Of a DNA stretch of 64,000 nt, positions 53,334 to 62,273 are shown one piece after another (position 1 is the first letter of the stretch; each line of letters begins with the position of its first letter). A program made the translations under genes and the position numbers. The DNA comes from Calothrix sp. 336/3 (GTDB taxonomy: Bacteria; Cyanobacteriota; Cyanobacteriia; Cyanobacteriales; Nostocaceae), in NCBI RefSeq assembly GCF_000734895.2, contig NZ_CP011382.1, positions 784,700 to 848,699 of the forward strand, written 5' to 3'. Below the pieces are notes generated by a model. The model saw only the letters and a program-made list of their open reading frames with translations. It was not told the DNA's origin and made no database searches.

Positions 53334-55868
53334 TTATGGTTCTAGCTGAGGTGGTAACTCAACGGGGGCAAGGGATGGTGGTGTTTTGGACTCAGTACCA
53401 TCATCATCGCTGTCATCCTCGGTATTTGCGGCTGGTGGTGCTGCTGCGGGAGTTTGGGCAGGATTTTTCGCGGCTTCGGCTGCTTTTTGAGCTTCCGCGA
53501 TCGCGCTTGCTGCGGCTTTGGCTGCTACCACTGCTGGATTCTCTGCATTGGGATCGTAGGTTTCTAAAACTAGCGATCGCATTACCTGTTGTCCATTGCT
53601 ACTAGTGACTTGCAGCATCAAAGTGATATTACCTGGTTCGGGGTTGGGGGTATAAGCGAGAGAACCTTGTAAACCTACGGTTCCTGGTGCTGGCAATAAA
53701 TCCACCTTACTACCCTCACTAGCATCAACTTTCCAGGATATCTGCAATGGAGTTACAGGTTTACCCTTAGTGATGGCTAAACGATGCTTTGCGGTTACAG
53801 GTTTACCATTAATTGTGAATTCGATAATTTGCGGCATCCGAGGTAAAATTTTTACAGGGTCAGATTTTTTGATATTTACCTGATTACTCACTTCCCCCTT
53901 AGGTACTGCTCGCAACTCGAAGATATAGTCACCCGGTTTGCGGATTCCAGTTTGTATATCAATACATACCAGGGGTTCCCCTTGCCGACAAAATTTCTTC
54001 AAAGATGGGGGAATACCTTGACTTAAATCGTATGTCACCAAGGGTTTAGCTTCCAAACCATCGATAGTCTTAGCAATTAATTGTAATGCTTGCAATTGTT
54101 TAGGATTGGCGATCGCCCAATTGAGACGAATTTCCCAATCCTTGACTTGTTTCTCTGGGTTTTTATCTTTGATCAGACTAGTAATATTACTGACTTCCTT
54201 GTAAATTGGTTGCATAGAACCAAAAGCCAGAATTTGCGGACTGGGAATGGGGGCGATCGCCACAGGGTTAGTTTTCAAACTGTGGGGAACCGCAGATTTA
54301 ATTTGCTTGGGCAAAGTTGTGATTTCAAAAACATAGGTTCCAGGTTTGCGTGCATTGGTACGCACATTTCGACAAGTAAGTAACTGCTTTTCCTGAACAC
54401 AAACAGCTGCCAAACTTGCAGGAATACCCCGACTAAAGTTATAGCTTTCTACCCGTGTCATCGGTTTACCATCGGCAGATAAACCAACAATTTTTATCTC
54501 TTGCAACTGTTGTGGATCATTGACACTAAAACCCAGATGAATAATATCGTTATTTACCGCACTGTAATTACTATCTTCTGGGTAAACTTCAAAAATTTTC
54601 GGTGATGGGGGAACTCGCAGGAAAAACCACCAAATTAGATAAGCACCCCCACCAATACCCAATAAAATCAGTAAAAAAATCGGTAAAAATTGCCACCAAG
54701 GACGGGGTTCCCAAATTAATATCCCTGGCAAATGCTTATTATTAATCGGTAATTCCTGGGTATCTTCCAGGTCTACAGTAAAATTTACTACCTTAGCTCC
54801 CCCAATTAAGGGACGCTTCCAAGCTTTTTGTGGTTTGACGAGCAAATTAACCCCGATAGTTTGCTGGGGTTGAATTAATGCTGTGGTACTGTCCAAGGTA
54901 TAAAGACAAGTATCATCTTCCTCCTGGTTGTGAATTTGCAGATTCATTTGACGGGGAGTGTTCCCAGAATTGCTCAGACGAATTTGATATTCTCCAGCCC
55001 GACTACTTACCCGACTGATGAGAGTTCGCATCTCAGTTTCTAGGGCATAACGGGGTGGTACTTGTAAATATAATAAATCCAAGAGCATCAACTCTGGATT
55101 ATTTTCCGAGTATAAACGCACCGTCGGGACATAATTACCAGCCAGAGCAGTTTCTGGAGGATGAATAATTAAAGAAATTTGCCCCGTTTCCCCAGGATTG
55201 AGATTTAATGCATCCCCTTGCAGTACCAAACCCATCCCTTGAAAACCTTGGGGATAGGTAATTTTATACCAACTCTTATGTAAATCAGAGCAAACGAGTC
55301 GGAATTTATCCACGCGATCGCTACGATTTTGTACCCATACCTGTAGCGCTAATGCTCCTCCTGCTGGAATCAACGCAGGTTCTGAGGAATTGGTAACGGG
55401 TTGTACAACAAAAGTCGGATCGCTACTAGCAACGGTATCTACACTCGCAGGTAGAACCTGGATAAATTGCTCATAACGAATTGGTGTTTCCTCTGGATAA
55501 TCCTCCGGTGCATCCACCACCAAGGTATAACTATAATTACCCGGAAAGGCATTAACTGGTACGGAAAATTGAAAGCTGATTTCTTCACTTTGTTCTGCAC
55601 CCAGGGCTAACTGTTCCCGTGCTTTTTTGCACCACTGCCGCACACCGGAAGAAACTTCTTCTATATAAACTTCAATGACAGCACTCTTTTGACCCTTATT
55701 ACTTACAGCCACACTGAGAGTGAAATTAGTGCCAGCAGGTACTCCCTCTCTCCCAGAAGCACTGAGAATCACCGCCAACGGTTTGGGAACAAAAGTATTG
55801 TGAGCAGCAGAAGTTAAAGCTTGCTGTTCGGCGATGGATATGGCAGTTTCGATATGTTCACTCAACAT
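53334..55868 (-). CDS. Large single-TM protein with Ig-like domains, eCIS-associated
   Basis: An 844-residue protein. The N-terminal ~390 residues contain several Ig-like/CARDB-type beta domains (for example NFTLSVAVSNKGQKSAVIEV and SYTLVVDAPEDYPEETPIRY). One strong membrane helix lies at about 388-415 (FLPIFLLILLGIGGGAYLIW). The C-terminal half holds further beta domains of a different type, with a repeated segment (EIRLNWAIANPKQLQALQLI and DIIHLGFSVNDPQQLQEIKI), and a Pro/Ala-rich end. It starts 1 bp after the stop of the WD40/TM gene, with GGAGGG before ATG 55868. It could anchor or support the injection apparatus in the membrane. Confidence 0.75.
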   Translation of the reverse strand: MLSEHIETAISIAEQQALTSAAHNTFVPKPLAVILSASGREGVPAGTNFTLSVAVSNKGQKSAVIEVYIEEVSSGVRQWCKKAREQLALGAEQSEEISFQFSVPVNAFPGNYSYTLVVDAPEDYPEETPIRYEQFIQVLPASVDTVASSDPTFVVQPVTNSSEPALIPAGGALALQVWVQNRSDRVDKFRLVCSDLHKSWYKITYPQGFQGMGLVLQGDALNLNPGETGQISLIIHPPETALAGNYVPTVRLYSENNPELMLLDLLYLQVPPRYALETEMRTLISRVSSRAGEYQIRLSNSGNTPRQMNLQIHNQEEDDTCLYTLDSTTALIQPQQTIGVNLLVKPQKAWKRPLIGGAKVVNFTVDLEDTQELPINNKHLPGILIWEPRPWWQFLPIFLLILLGIGGGAYLIWWFFLRVPPSPKIFEVYPEDSNYSAVNNDIIHLGFSVNDPQQLQEIKIVGLSADGKPMTRVESYNFSRGIPASLAAVCVQEKQLLTCRNVRTNARKPGTYVFEITTLPKQIKSAVPHSLKTNPVAIAPIPSPQILAFGSMQPIYKEVSNITSLIKDKNPEKQVKDWEIRLNWAIANPKQLQALQLIAKTIDGLEAKPLVTYDLSQGIPPSLKKFCRQGEPLVCIDIQTGIRKPGDYIFELRAVPKGEVSNQVNIKKSDPVKILPRMPQIIEFTINGKPVTAKHRLAITKGKPVTPLQISWKVDASEGSKVDLLPAPGTVGLQGSLAYTPNPEPGNITLMLQVTSSNGQQVMRSLVLETYDPNAENPAVVAAKAAASAIAEAQKAAEAAKNPAQTPAAAPPAANTEDDSDDDGTESKTPPSLAPVELPPQLEP

Positions 55869-55869
55869 T

Positions 55870-58017
55870 TTATTCACACCCTCCACTGGGTTGGGTTAAT
55901 CGATGCAATCTGACTTGATAATCATCACCACCACTGGCAACCAATACCTGATTTTGAGCGCGGATAATATCAATGCTTCTCAGAGGTTTATTACCTTTGT
56001 AAATAACTTTACCTGTGGCATCATCAGTGGTACGTTTACCTTCGCGGTTTAATCCCCAGACTCTAGCTGTACCATCATCACCACCGGAGGCAAGGTAGCA
56101 ACCATCACTAGATAGGGCAACACTCCGCACAGCTTCCTTACTTGCCGTCCATTGGTCTAGTAATTCACATTCCCCTCTATTATTCAGACAGGGGCTAAGG
56201 TTCCAGAGTTTGATATTACCTTGGTTGTCAGCAGTCGCCAGGAGGTTGGGTTTACTGTCAGGGCTGCCCAGGGCAAGAATGTAATCTTGTTGACCGCCAA
56301 GAGGATTTTTTACGGGTATTTGCTGATTTGTTTGCCAATCCCAGAGGGTGATTTGGTTAAATCTGCCAGCGATCGCCAGGTAATTTTGTTTCTCTCCCAC
56401 CAAAGTCATCGCATTCACGGCAAAACCTACCTGTTGTTGCTGTGTAGGTTGCAAGGGTACACCTTGGGTTAAGTTCCACTGTAAAACTAAACCGCTCCCA
56501 TGACCGCTAAATATAGTTTGGGAATCTTTACTAAAAGTAATATCAAATACGCGATCGTCTTTTTGATAGGCAAAAGGTATTTGGGTTGTTCTTGATAACA
56601 AATTAAATATCTGAATTTCCCCATTTTCGTATCCTACCGCCACACGGTCATTATTTACAGGACGGTAGCGAACAACACGCACAGCTTTATCACTTTTTCC
56701 CAGAATTCCTAGGGGATGAATATCAAATTTTTTGACCTGCCAGCGTCTAATTGTTTGGTCATTAGAACCACTGGTAATTTCTGTTCCCAATCCACTAAAT
56801 CTAACTGTATTTACTTCCTTATTATGCTCATGTTGGAGCGTAAAAATTTGTCGAGCGACGACTAAACTTAACAATATAGTTACAGCAATATAACCAGTTT
56901 GTAACCAAATTGGGATTACAGGTAAGACTCGTAATTCCAGAGTTTGAGTATCATTTTGGACTTCAATTCTATTATCTGGGGTGATAGCTTTGACTGTAAT
57001 TTCTCGTCGTCTCACCCATCCAAACCAAGGGCGTTGACGGCGGACATTTAAATTAAATTGAGTGGGGTGGGTTAAACTCAATTCAGTTCTTTCTGGAGTT
57101 AATTCCCAAATAGTCTGACGTTGACTTTGCCTTCTTAATAATTTATTCCAGAGTTTATTCCATCGTGAGGTAGCAGATTCCGGAACATGAATATCTAAGC
57201 TAACTTCTTGAGCAAGATTACTGTGGTTATGAAATTCTAACGTATATGTAGCAGTATTCCTTATTTCTTTATCAGCACTTTTTTCCGGAATTGTATATAC
57301 CAAAGGATGACATTTTAAATTCAAGGAACCCTGGGGTAAAACCGTCAAATTACCAGAGACAGTTACTAAAGGTGCTTCTGGTTGCTGAACTTCAATAGTA
57401 AAAGGATATACCCGACTTGCCGCTTGACTCAATTCCGGAATTTGACATTCCCAGACTTCTCTAACTTGCTCACCAGTAGGTATCTGCAAGCGTTTTTCTG
57501 CACCTTCAGGAAACCAACTGGAATCAATACCCAAAAAGCGTAAAGTCACATTGGCAGTACGTTGGGTGAAACTTTCCAGAGAGACGGGAATTTTTATGCG
57601 ATCGCCAGGATAACCGAGAAAATCCTGCGTCGGTAAATCTACGCGAGGAGCCGCAACACCAGTACCAGGAATTACTAATCTAACTACGTGGCGATTTTCC
57701 GCAGCAGCTAATTCTAAGGAAAATACCCGAATCGTTAACGTCATTAACCCCACAAATCCTGGTGTGGGAATATCAGATATTTTTACCGTAAATTGGGTGA
57801 TATCTCCTGGAGGTTTTTTCGTGCAAACTTCTGGGGAAATACTATACCAATTATTATTAGCTCCAACTTTCACTCCAGCAGCTAAAACCTCAACTTGGAA
57901 CGTCGCAAACTGTTCACTTTGATTCACAACAGTCACATCAAAGCTAACAGGTTCACCCCCCGGATGAAAGGTGACTTCTTTTTTAGAAACTTGGGTATTA
58001 ATTAGTTCTTTAAGCAT
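55870..58017 (-). CDS. Single-TM protein with Ig-like domains and WD40 propeller, eCIS-associated
   Basis: A 715-residue protein. The N-terminal half has beta domains of the same kind as the neighbour (VTFHPGGEPVSFDVTVVNQS and VNVTLRFLGIDSSW-like segments; RTANVTLRFLGIDSSWFPEG). A membrane helix follows at about 365-390 (WLQTGYIAVTILLSLVVARQ). The C-terminal ~315 residues are a WD40 propeller (TEITSGSNDQTIRRWQVKKF, then SSDGCYLASGGDDGTARVWG). It is tightly coupled to the downstream Ig-TM gene. Ig-like region and propeller are on opposite sides of the membrane. Likely a sensor or anchor linked to the contractile injection system. Confidence 0.78.
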   Translation of the reverse strand: MLKELINTQVSKKEVTFHPGGEPVSFDVTVVNQSEQFATFQVEVLAAGVKVGANNNWYSISPEVCTKKPPGDITQFTVKISDIPTPGFVGLMTLTIRVFSLELAAAENRHVVRLVIPGTGVAAPRVDLPTQDFLGYPGDRIKIPVSLESFTQRTANVTLRFLGIDSSWFPEGAEKRLQIPTGEQVREVWECQIPELSQAASRVYPFTIEVQQPEAPLVTVSGNLTVLPQGSLNLKCHPLVYTIPEKSADKEIRNTATYTLEFHNHSNLAQEVSLDIHVPESATSRWNKLWNKLLRRQSQRQTIWELTPERTELSLTHPTQFNLNVRRQRPWFGWVRRREITVKAITPDNRIEVQNDTQTLELRVLPVIPIWLQTGYIAVTILLSLVVARQIFTLQHEHNKEVNTVRFSGLGTEITSGSNDQTIRRWQVKKFDIHPLGILGKSDKAVRVVRYRPVNNDRVAVGYENGEIQIFNLLSRTTQIPFAYQKDDRVFDITFSKDSQTIFSGHGSGLVLQWNLTQGVPLQPTQQQQVGFAVNAMTLVGEKQNYLAIAGRFNQITLWDWQTNQQIPVKNPLGGQQDYILALGSPDSKPNLLATADNQGNIKLWNLSPCLNNRGECELLDQWTASKEAVRSVALSSDGCYLASGGDDGTARVWGLNREGKRTTDDATGKVIYKGNKPLRSIDIIRAQNQVLVASGGDDYQVRLHRLTQPSGGCE

Positions 58018-58159
58018 TTTAATTATATTGGGTAATGCTTGCCATGAGTGACTTGTACTCAGCGAAGTCGAGGTAAATTAAACGGGTAATATATATTTGG
58101 TTACAGGTGACAGATATTTCTCTTTTTACCTCTTCCTAAATATTCTCCATCTACTGCAA

Positions 58160-59557
58160 TTAAACCTTATCTCTTGCTTCCCTCGATCTCAAAAGTAATG
58201 CTTGAATATTTGTATTACCAGACATTTGACTTTCTAGAGCCGCTTTTTTCACTTTTTCACTTTCATTTTTCATCTGTTCTAAGCGATTTTTAAGATTTGC
58301 TTCTCTATCTTGAACAGTATTAGCCATTTCCTGAAAGACTCTTGCTAGTTCACCCAATTCATCACCACGTTGGGCAATAATTGCCAACTTTTCTGGTTCA
58401 AAACTTTGATTTTCATCACAAATATGCTTTGCAGCTTGATTAACTTGCACAATTGGTACAACTAACCAGTTAGAAACCACTACTCCAGCAAAAATACTAA
58501 AGGCAATCGTACCAATAATGATAACGATCGCCGCATTTCTAGTCTGCTGTAAAGATTCTGTAAATGATGATTCTGGTACAGCTATCACTAACCACCAATC
58601 TAAACCATAATCATCTTTCATACGGCTAACTTTAATTAGCTGTTTTTCTCCATTCACCGGATGAAATTTAAATTTACCTACCTTGCCAATATCTTGAAAA
58701 TTACCATATTTTTTTTCTAAATCTTGAGCAACTTGACTTATCAAAGGATTTTGAGTAAATTTTGTCGCCAGAATTTGCTCACCCTTATCATCAAAAACAG
58801 GCTTTTTATCAGAAGCAGCAATCAGTTTTCCTGATGGTTCAATAATAAAGATTGTCTTGGAAGATTCCTTACTCAAACCTGACAAGAAATCATTAATTTG
58901 ATTCAAGAAAAAGTCAGAAGAGATAACACCAACTAGCCGCTTATTTTTATCAAAAATTGGACGTGCCCCAGATATCCTTAACTGTAAAGTATCAGATGTT
59001 TTTTTCGGAGAGACGGGAGTCCAAATCGGTTTACCTGCGGCAACTGCGGCTTTATACCAAGGACGCTTCCGAGCATCATAATCCCCCTCTCGCTTAATTT
59101 CCTTGCCCCGTTTGCCATCAGATGATACTTCATAAATGGCAGATTTTTGCTGGGTTGAGCTATCAGCCAGATTATACTGTAATACCTTACCTTCTCTCAC
59201 AATTGACCTGAGTTGTCCACCTTGTTCATAACCGAACTGAATGCCATTTACATTATTGAATATTTGTGATTGTGACCAAAAGTTAATTAGTAAAGCGTCT
59301 GGTTTATCTAAGCTTAAATCTAATTGCCCTTGACTAATAGCATCAGCATTAAGTTGATTAATTAAATGAGGTCTTCTGAGTAGTACACCTAATCTTTCTC
59401 GAATTCTTTGACTTTGGGCATCCATAATTTGCTGTGAGAATTTATCTACAGCTTTTTGTCCGGTATACCAGGCAATTGCCGCTACTAACCCCACACAAGA
59501 TACTAAAGGAATGAGAAAAGCAATCGGAACTGTTTTTTGGATAGAGAATGAACGCAT
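58160..59557 (-). CDS. Cache-HAMP sensor without output domain
   Basis: A 465-residue membrane protein with an N-terminal helix (TVPIAFLIPLVSCVGLVAAI), a large periplasmic dCache-like domain (DYDARKRPWYKAAVAAGKPI, RISGARPIFDKNKRLVGVIS), a second helix (AAIVIIIGTIAFSIFAGVVV) and a HAMP domain (VVPIVQVNQAAKHI ... GDELGELARVFQEMANTVQD). The protein then ends after a short coiled coil; there is no kinase, cyclase or methyl-accepting domain. The frame is open with a normal stop. It may signal through partner proteins. The gene stands between the eCIS baseplate genes and the two Ig-TM genes. Confidence 0.85.
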   Translation of the reverse strand: MRSFSIQKTVPIAFLIPLVSCVGLVAAIAWYTGQKAVDKFSQQIMDAQSQRIRERLGVLLRRPHLINQLNADAISQGQLDLSLDKPDALLINFWSQSQIFNNVNGIQFGYEQGGQLRSIVREGKVLQYNLADSSTQQKSAIYEVSSDGKRGKEIKREGDYDARKRPWYKAAVAAGKPIWTPVSPKKTSDTLQLRISGARPIFDKNKRLVGVISSDFFLNQINDFLSGLSKESSKTIFIIEPSGKLIAASDKKPVFDDKGEQILATKFTQNPLISQVAQDLEKKYGNFQDIGKVGKFKFHPVNGEKQLIKVSRMKDDYGLDWWLVIAVPESSFTESLQQTRNAAIVIIIGTIAFSIFAGVVVSNWLVVPIVQVNQAAKHICDENQSFEPEKLAIIAQRGDELGELARVFQEMANTVQDREANLKNRLEQMKNESEKVKKAALESQMSGNTNIQALLLRSREARDKV

Positions 59558-59754
59558 AATTTTTTGTTGGGAAGGGGGAAGGGATTGAGAATTAATAGGT
59601 GTTAAGTAATAAGTAATGAGTATTAAGTAATAAGTTTGACCTCACCGCTATTGCCAAAAGATATAATCAAAGGAATGTAATTTTTAACTTTTTATCTCAA
59701 AAAGAGAGATATTTTAAACCTTTTTCTTCAGTCTCACGACTCACGACTCACTAC

Positions 59755-61077
59755 CTACTGACTTAATAGAGTTAGTTGTCGTCTTTGCCAAGCAAAGTGG
59801 AGAATATTTATCCCCATTTCTTGAGCATTGCGGATAGCTTCACGGGAAAGGGATAGGGTATCTATGCTCCAGGAGGTGGAGAGGGAACCAACTACCAGTA
59901 AAATGCCACCCCAGTTAAAGATATTGATAGGTGCATTCCTAACGCTTGGTAGTTGAGCAAAGAGAAAGGGTTGCTGATGGAGGGGGTGGTTACGGGAAAT
60001 AAATTCAGAGCGAGTCGCACTAATACCAACTTTCTCAGCAAATTCACGGATAGGAAGAGAAACATGATTCAGTAATTCAATGATTGCAGCTTCATTGGCA
60101 GCGAGTTCTGTTTGCAATTCCTGAAGGATGAAAGACGCTGCGGGGTTAGGGGGTAAGTTGGCGATCGCCTGCTGTAATTCTTGTCTAATCGTGCTTAATT
60201 CAGCAGTATTGGCATCCTGGGCAGAAATTTCCACCATCAACAGCGCCCCACTTTGCAAATACTGGCGCATGATATCAATTTCTGTTTCCTTCAGGGTGAG
60301 TAAATTTTGGTAATTGACATAGAGCAAATCATAATCGAGCTTGTCTAACCCTGCCGTCAAATCAACCTTCACAACTGCGGTTCCTTCCATGGGTGGGTAG
60401 AGCGATCGCACTGATTGGGCTAAATAATTTAAATTGCTCCAAGCAGTTGTGTAATCATTTTGACCTGGTGATAGATAGCCAATTCTCACTGATTCGATAG
60501 CTCGCATCTGTGCCTGTTGTCGATAACGCAAATCGATTTCATTCACAGTCGGGGCAAACACATCATCGGCGATTTTTAATTCCACATCCCCCGGTTGCAA
60601 CAAAATTCGACACAACTCAATTTCCGTATTTTGGGGAACCGAAGTTTTCTCATTGATACGGAAAGTCTCACAAACAAATTGGCGATTATTCTGAAATTGC
60701 AATTTATCTGGATCTACATAGTCAATCACAATGTAAACCGTCAAAAACCCACTTTTCGGCAGTTCCGAACCAATGCGAAATACCAACGCTTCCGGTACCA
60801 CAATCGGATTACCCTGAGCATCAATCGCCAATCCTGGTTGAATTTCTAACCACCGCCCATCCCGATACTCCGAGGAAACCTCCTGAGGAGCCGCAATAGT
60901 TCGCACACCCAAACCCCAAACAATTCCCGACTGATGTAAAGACTGATAATAAATATTTTGGCGCTGTCGATGGTAATCATGCGCCTGCCGCCAACCCTCA
61001 GCAGTTAACAGCAAGCCATCATTTACTTGTAATCTTTGTAACGGCTTAATTCCGGTTGGTGACAGACGTGATGACAT
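59755..61077 (-). CDS. eCIS baseplate-associated protein with DUF4159-like C-terminal region
   Basis: A 440-residue protein. The N-terminal part (KPLQRLQVNDGLLLTAEGWR, then GIVWGLGVRTI and LAIDAQGNPIVVPE) is of the type found beside TIGR02243 baseplate genes in eCIS loci. From about residue 200 there is a DUF4159-like Rossmann region (VRIGYLSPGQNDYTTAWSNL then YDLLYVNYQNLLTLKETEID) and it ends with a further region rich in structural residues. It overlaps the upstream tail-protein gene by 32 bp, so the two are coupled. Its role in the particle is unknown; a baseplate or cap-like component is possible. Confidence 0.75.
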   Translation of the reverse strand: MSSRLSPTGIKPLQRLQVNDGLLLTAEGWRQAHDYHRQRQNIYYQSLHQSGIVWGLGVRTIAAPQEVSSEYRDGRWLEIQPGLAIDAQGNPIVVPEALVFRIGSELPKSGFLTVYIVIDYVDPDKLQFQNNRQFVCETFRINEKTSVPQNTEIELCRILLQPGDVELKIADDVFAPTVNEIDLRYRQQAQMRAIESVRIGYLSPGQNDYTTAWSNLNYLAQSVRSLYPPMEGTAVVKVDLTAGLDKLDYDLLYVNYQNLLTLKETEIDIMRQYLQSGALLMVEISAQDANTAELSTIRQELQQAIANLPPNPAASFILQELQTELAANEAAIIELLNHVSLPIREFAEKVGISATRSEFISRNHPLHQQPFLFAQLPSVRNAPINIFNWGGILLVVGSLSTSWSIDTLSLSREAIRNAQEMGINILHFAWQRRQLTLLSQ

Positions 61078-62119
61078 ATTCGCTACTCCGAGGCTCTATA
61101 TATAATTCATAGGTACAAAAAGCTGGCTTCTCTTGCTCAATCACATTTCTGACGAGCAACTCATCAATTTCACTCCCATATTCTGGATGCAAGCGTACAG
61201 TAAAATGAAACGGTCGCCCTCCACCAATAATTGCATCTTCACCCAATTTGGCTTGTCCAAATACCAAACCCCGACTAAAGGATTCTGTAATGCAGATATG
61301 TTTATCTACCTCATTCCCCATCTCTTCATCCAGAGGTAAGCCCGTTGCCAAATGCAAATATAAACGTAATCCCCGACGTGTTCCTCGCCAGCGATAAATC
61401 TCCATCGCCTTCTTAATTAAAAGACGTTGCTGTGCTTCACTTAGCTGTACAGTTGGTTGCCAAGCTACCCACTGCGCCAAAAACGGCAACATCCCAGAAG
61501 GAGCAGTCAAAGGATCCAGATATGCCCACAAACTATCCAAAGTATGAACACAAGGTTCAAAACTCTGCTCAAATACCTTCAGGAAGCGCCCCACAAAATC
61601 CACTTCCCGATAAATCATCGGTAGGAAATTGAGATATAAACTATGGGGACGAATATTTAGGTGAAATTTCACCTCTTCTATATGTTGTACCCCTGTGTTT
61701 GCTTCCTGCCAATGCACAGACAAACGCACATCATAATCTAACTTCAGTCGCTCCCCCTTCCCCACAGCCGTATATCGCTCAAAGAAATCCGCAGCTATCT
61801 GGAAATACAGCACCGCTTCCATTTGCTGCCCAGGCAACACCTGGGAACCTTCCATTCCCACCTGACACCATTCCTGGGGAAAATCTCCCTGCACCTGCAA
61901 ATTTAAACCTAGGGGACGCGCTCCCATATTTTTCACCTGCACCACCATCTCACTCGGCTCTCCGGGGCGCAACAGTAAATTTCGCTTCAGACTCGTACCA
62001 TCAGTACTAGCCATTTTCACCCAATTTGCAGCTGGTTGCTGTCCGGAAGCAGTCGGAACCGCTTCTGGGATTTGCATTGGCGTGAGTTGGAGACTAATTA
62101 GTTGCTGGGATTGCTTCAT
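61046..62119 (-). CDS. Phage tail protein I-like eCIS baseplate component (TIGR02242 type)
   Basis: A 357-residue protein. An Ig-like N-terminal region (RNLLLRPGEPSEMVVQVKNM) precedes the tail-protein domain from about residue 155: SLYLNFLPMIYREVDFVGRF, ALDSLWAYLDPLTAPSGMLP-like (LDSLWAYLDPLTAPSGMLPF), LAQWVAWQ and MEIYRWRGTRRGLRLYLHLA. These are the usual motifs of the P2 gpI/TIGR02242 family in contractile injection systems. It forms a wedge of the baseplate with the TIGR02243 protein. The N-terminal Ig-like part is extra and matches the Ig-like domains of the two TM proteins downstream. Confidence 0.85.
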   Translation of the reverse strand: MKQSQQLISLQLTPMQIPEAVPTASGQQPAANWVKMASTDGTSLKRNLLLRPGEPSEMVVQVKNMGARPLGLNLQVQGDFPQEWCQVGMEGSQVLPGQQMEAVLYFQIAADFFERYTAVGKGERLKLDYDVRLSVHWQEANTGVQHIEEVKFHLNIRPHSLYLNFLPMIYREVDFVGRFLKVFEQSFEPCVHTLDSLWAYLDPLTAPSGMLPFLAQWVAWQPTVQLSEAQQRLLIKKAMEIYRWRGTRRGLRLYLHLATGLPLDEEMGNEVDKHICITESFSRGLVFGQAKLGEDAIIGGGRPFHFTVRLHPEYGSEIDELLVRNVIEQEKPAFCTYELYIEPRSSEYVITSVTNRN

Positions 62120-62187
62120 GGCAGAGAGGAAGGGGGAAGGGAGTAGGGAGTAGGGAGTAGGGAGCTAGTAGTCTGTCAGATTTGAAT

Positions 62188-62240
62188 TGGGGGACTAGGG
62201 GGATTAGGGGGACTAGGGGGACTAGGGGGATTAGGGGGAG
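62188..62240. repeat. 9-bp G-rich tandem repeat within the eCIS operon
   Basis: About six units of GGGGGACTA or GGGGGATTA in the gap between two baseplate genes. Upstream of it (62140-62163) are GGGAGTA-type short repeats. The unit is closely related to the complement of the array at 32466-32685 (ATTAGGGGG versus ATTAGGGAG). Consecutive runs of five G could fold into a G-quadruplex on the plus strand. Confidence 0.88.
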
Positions 62241-62273
62241 ATATCCCTCAAATTATTACCCATCACCCATTAC

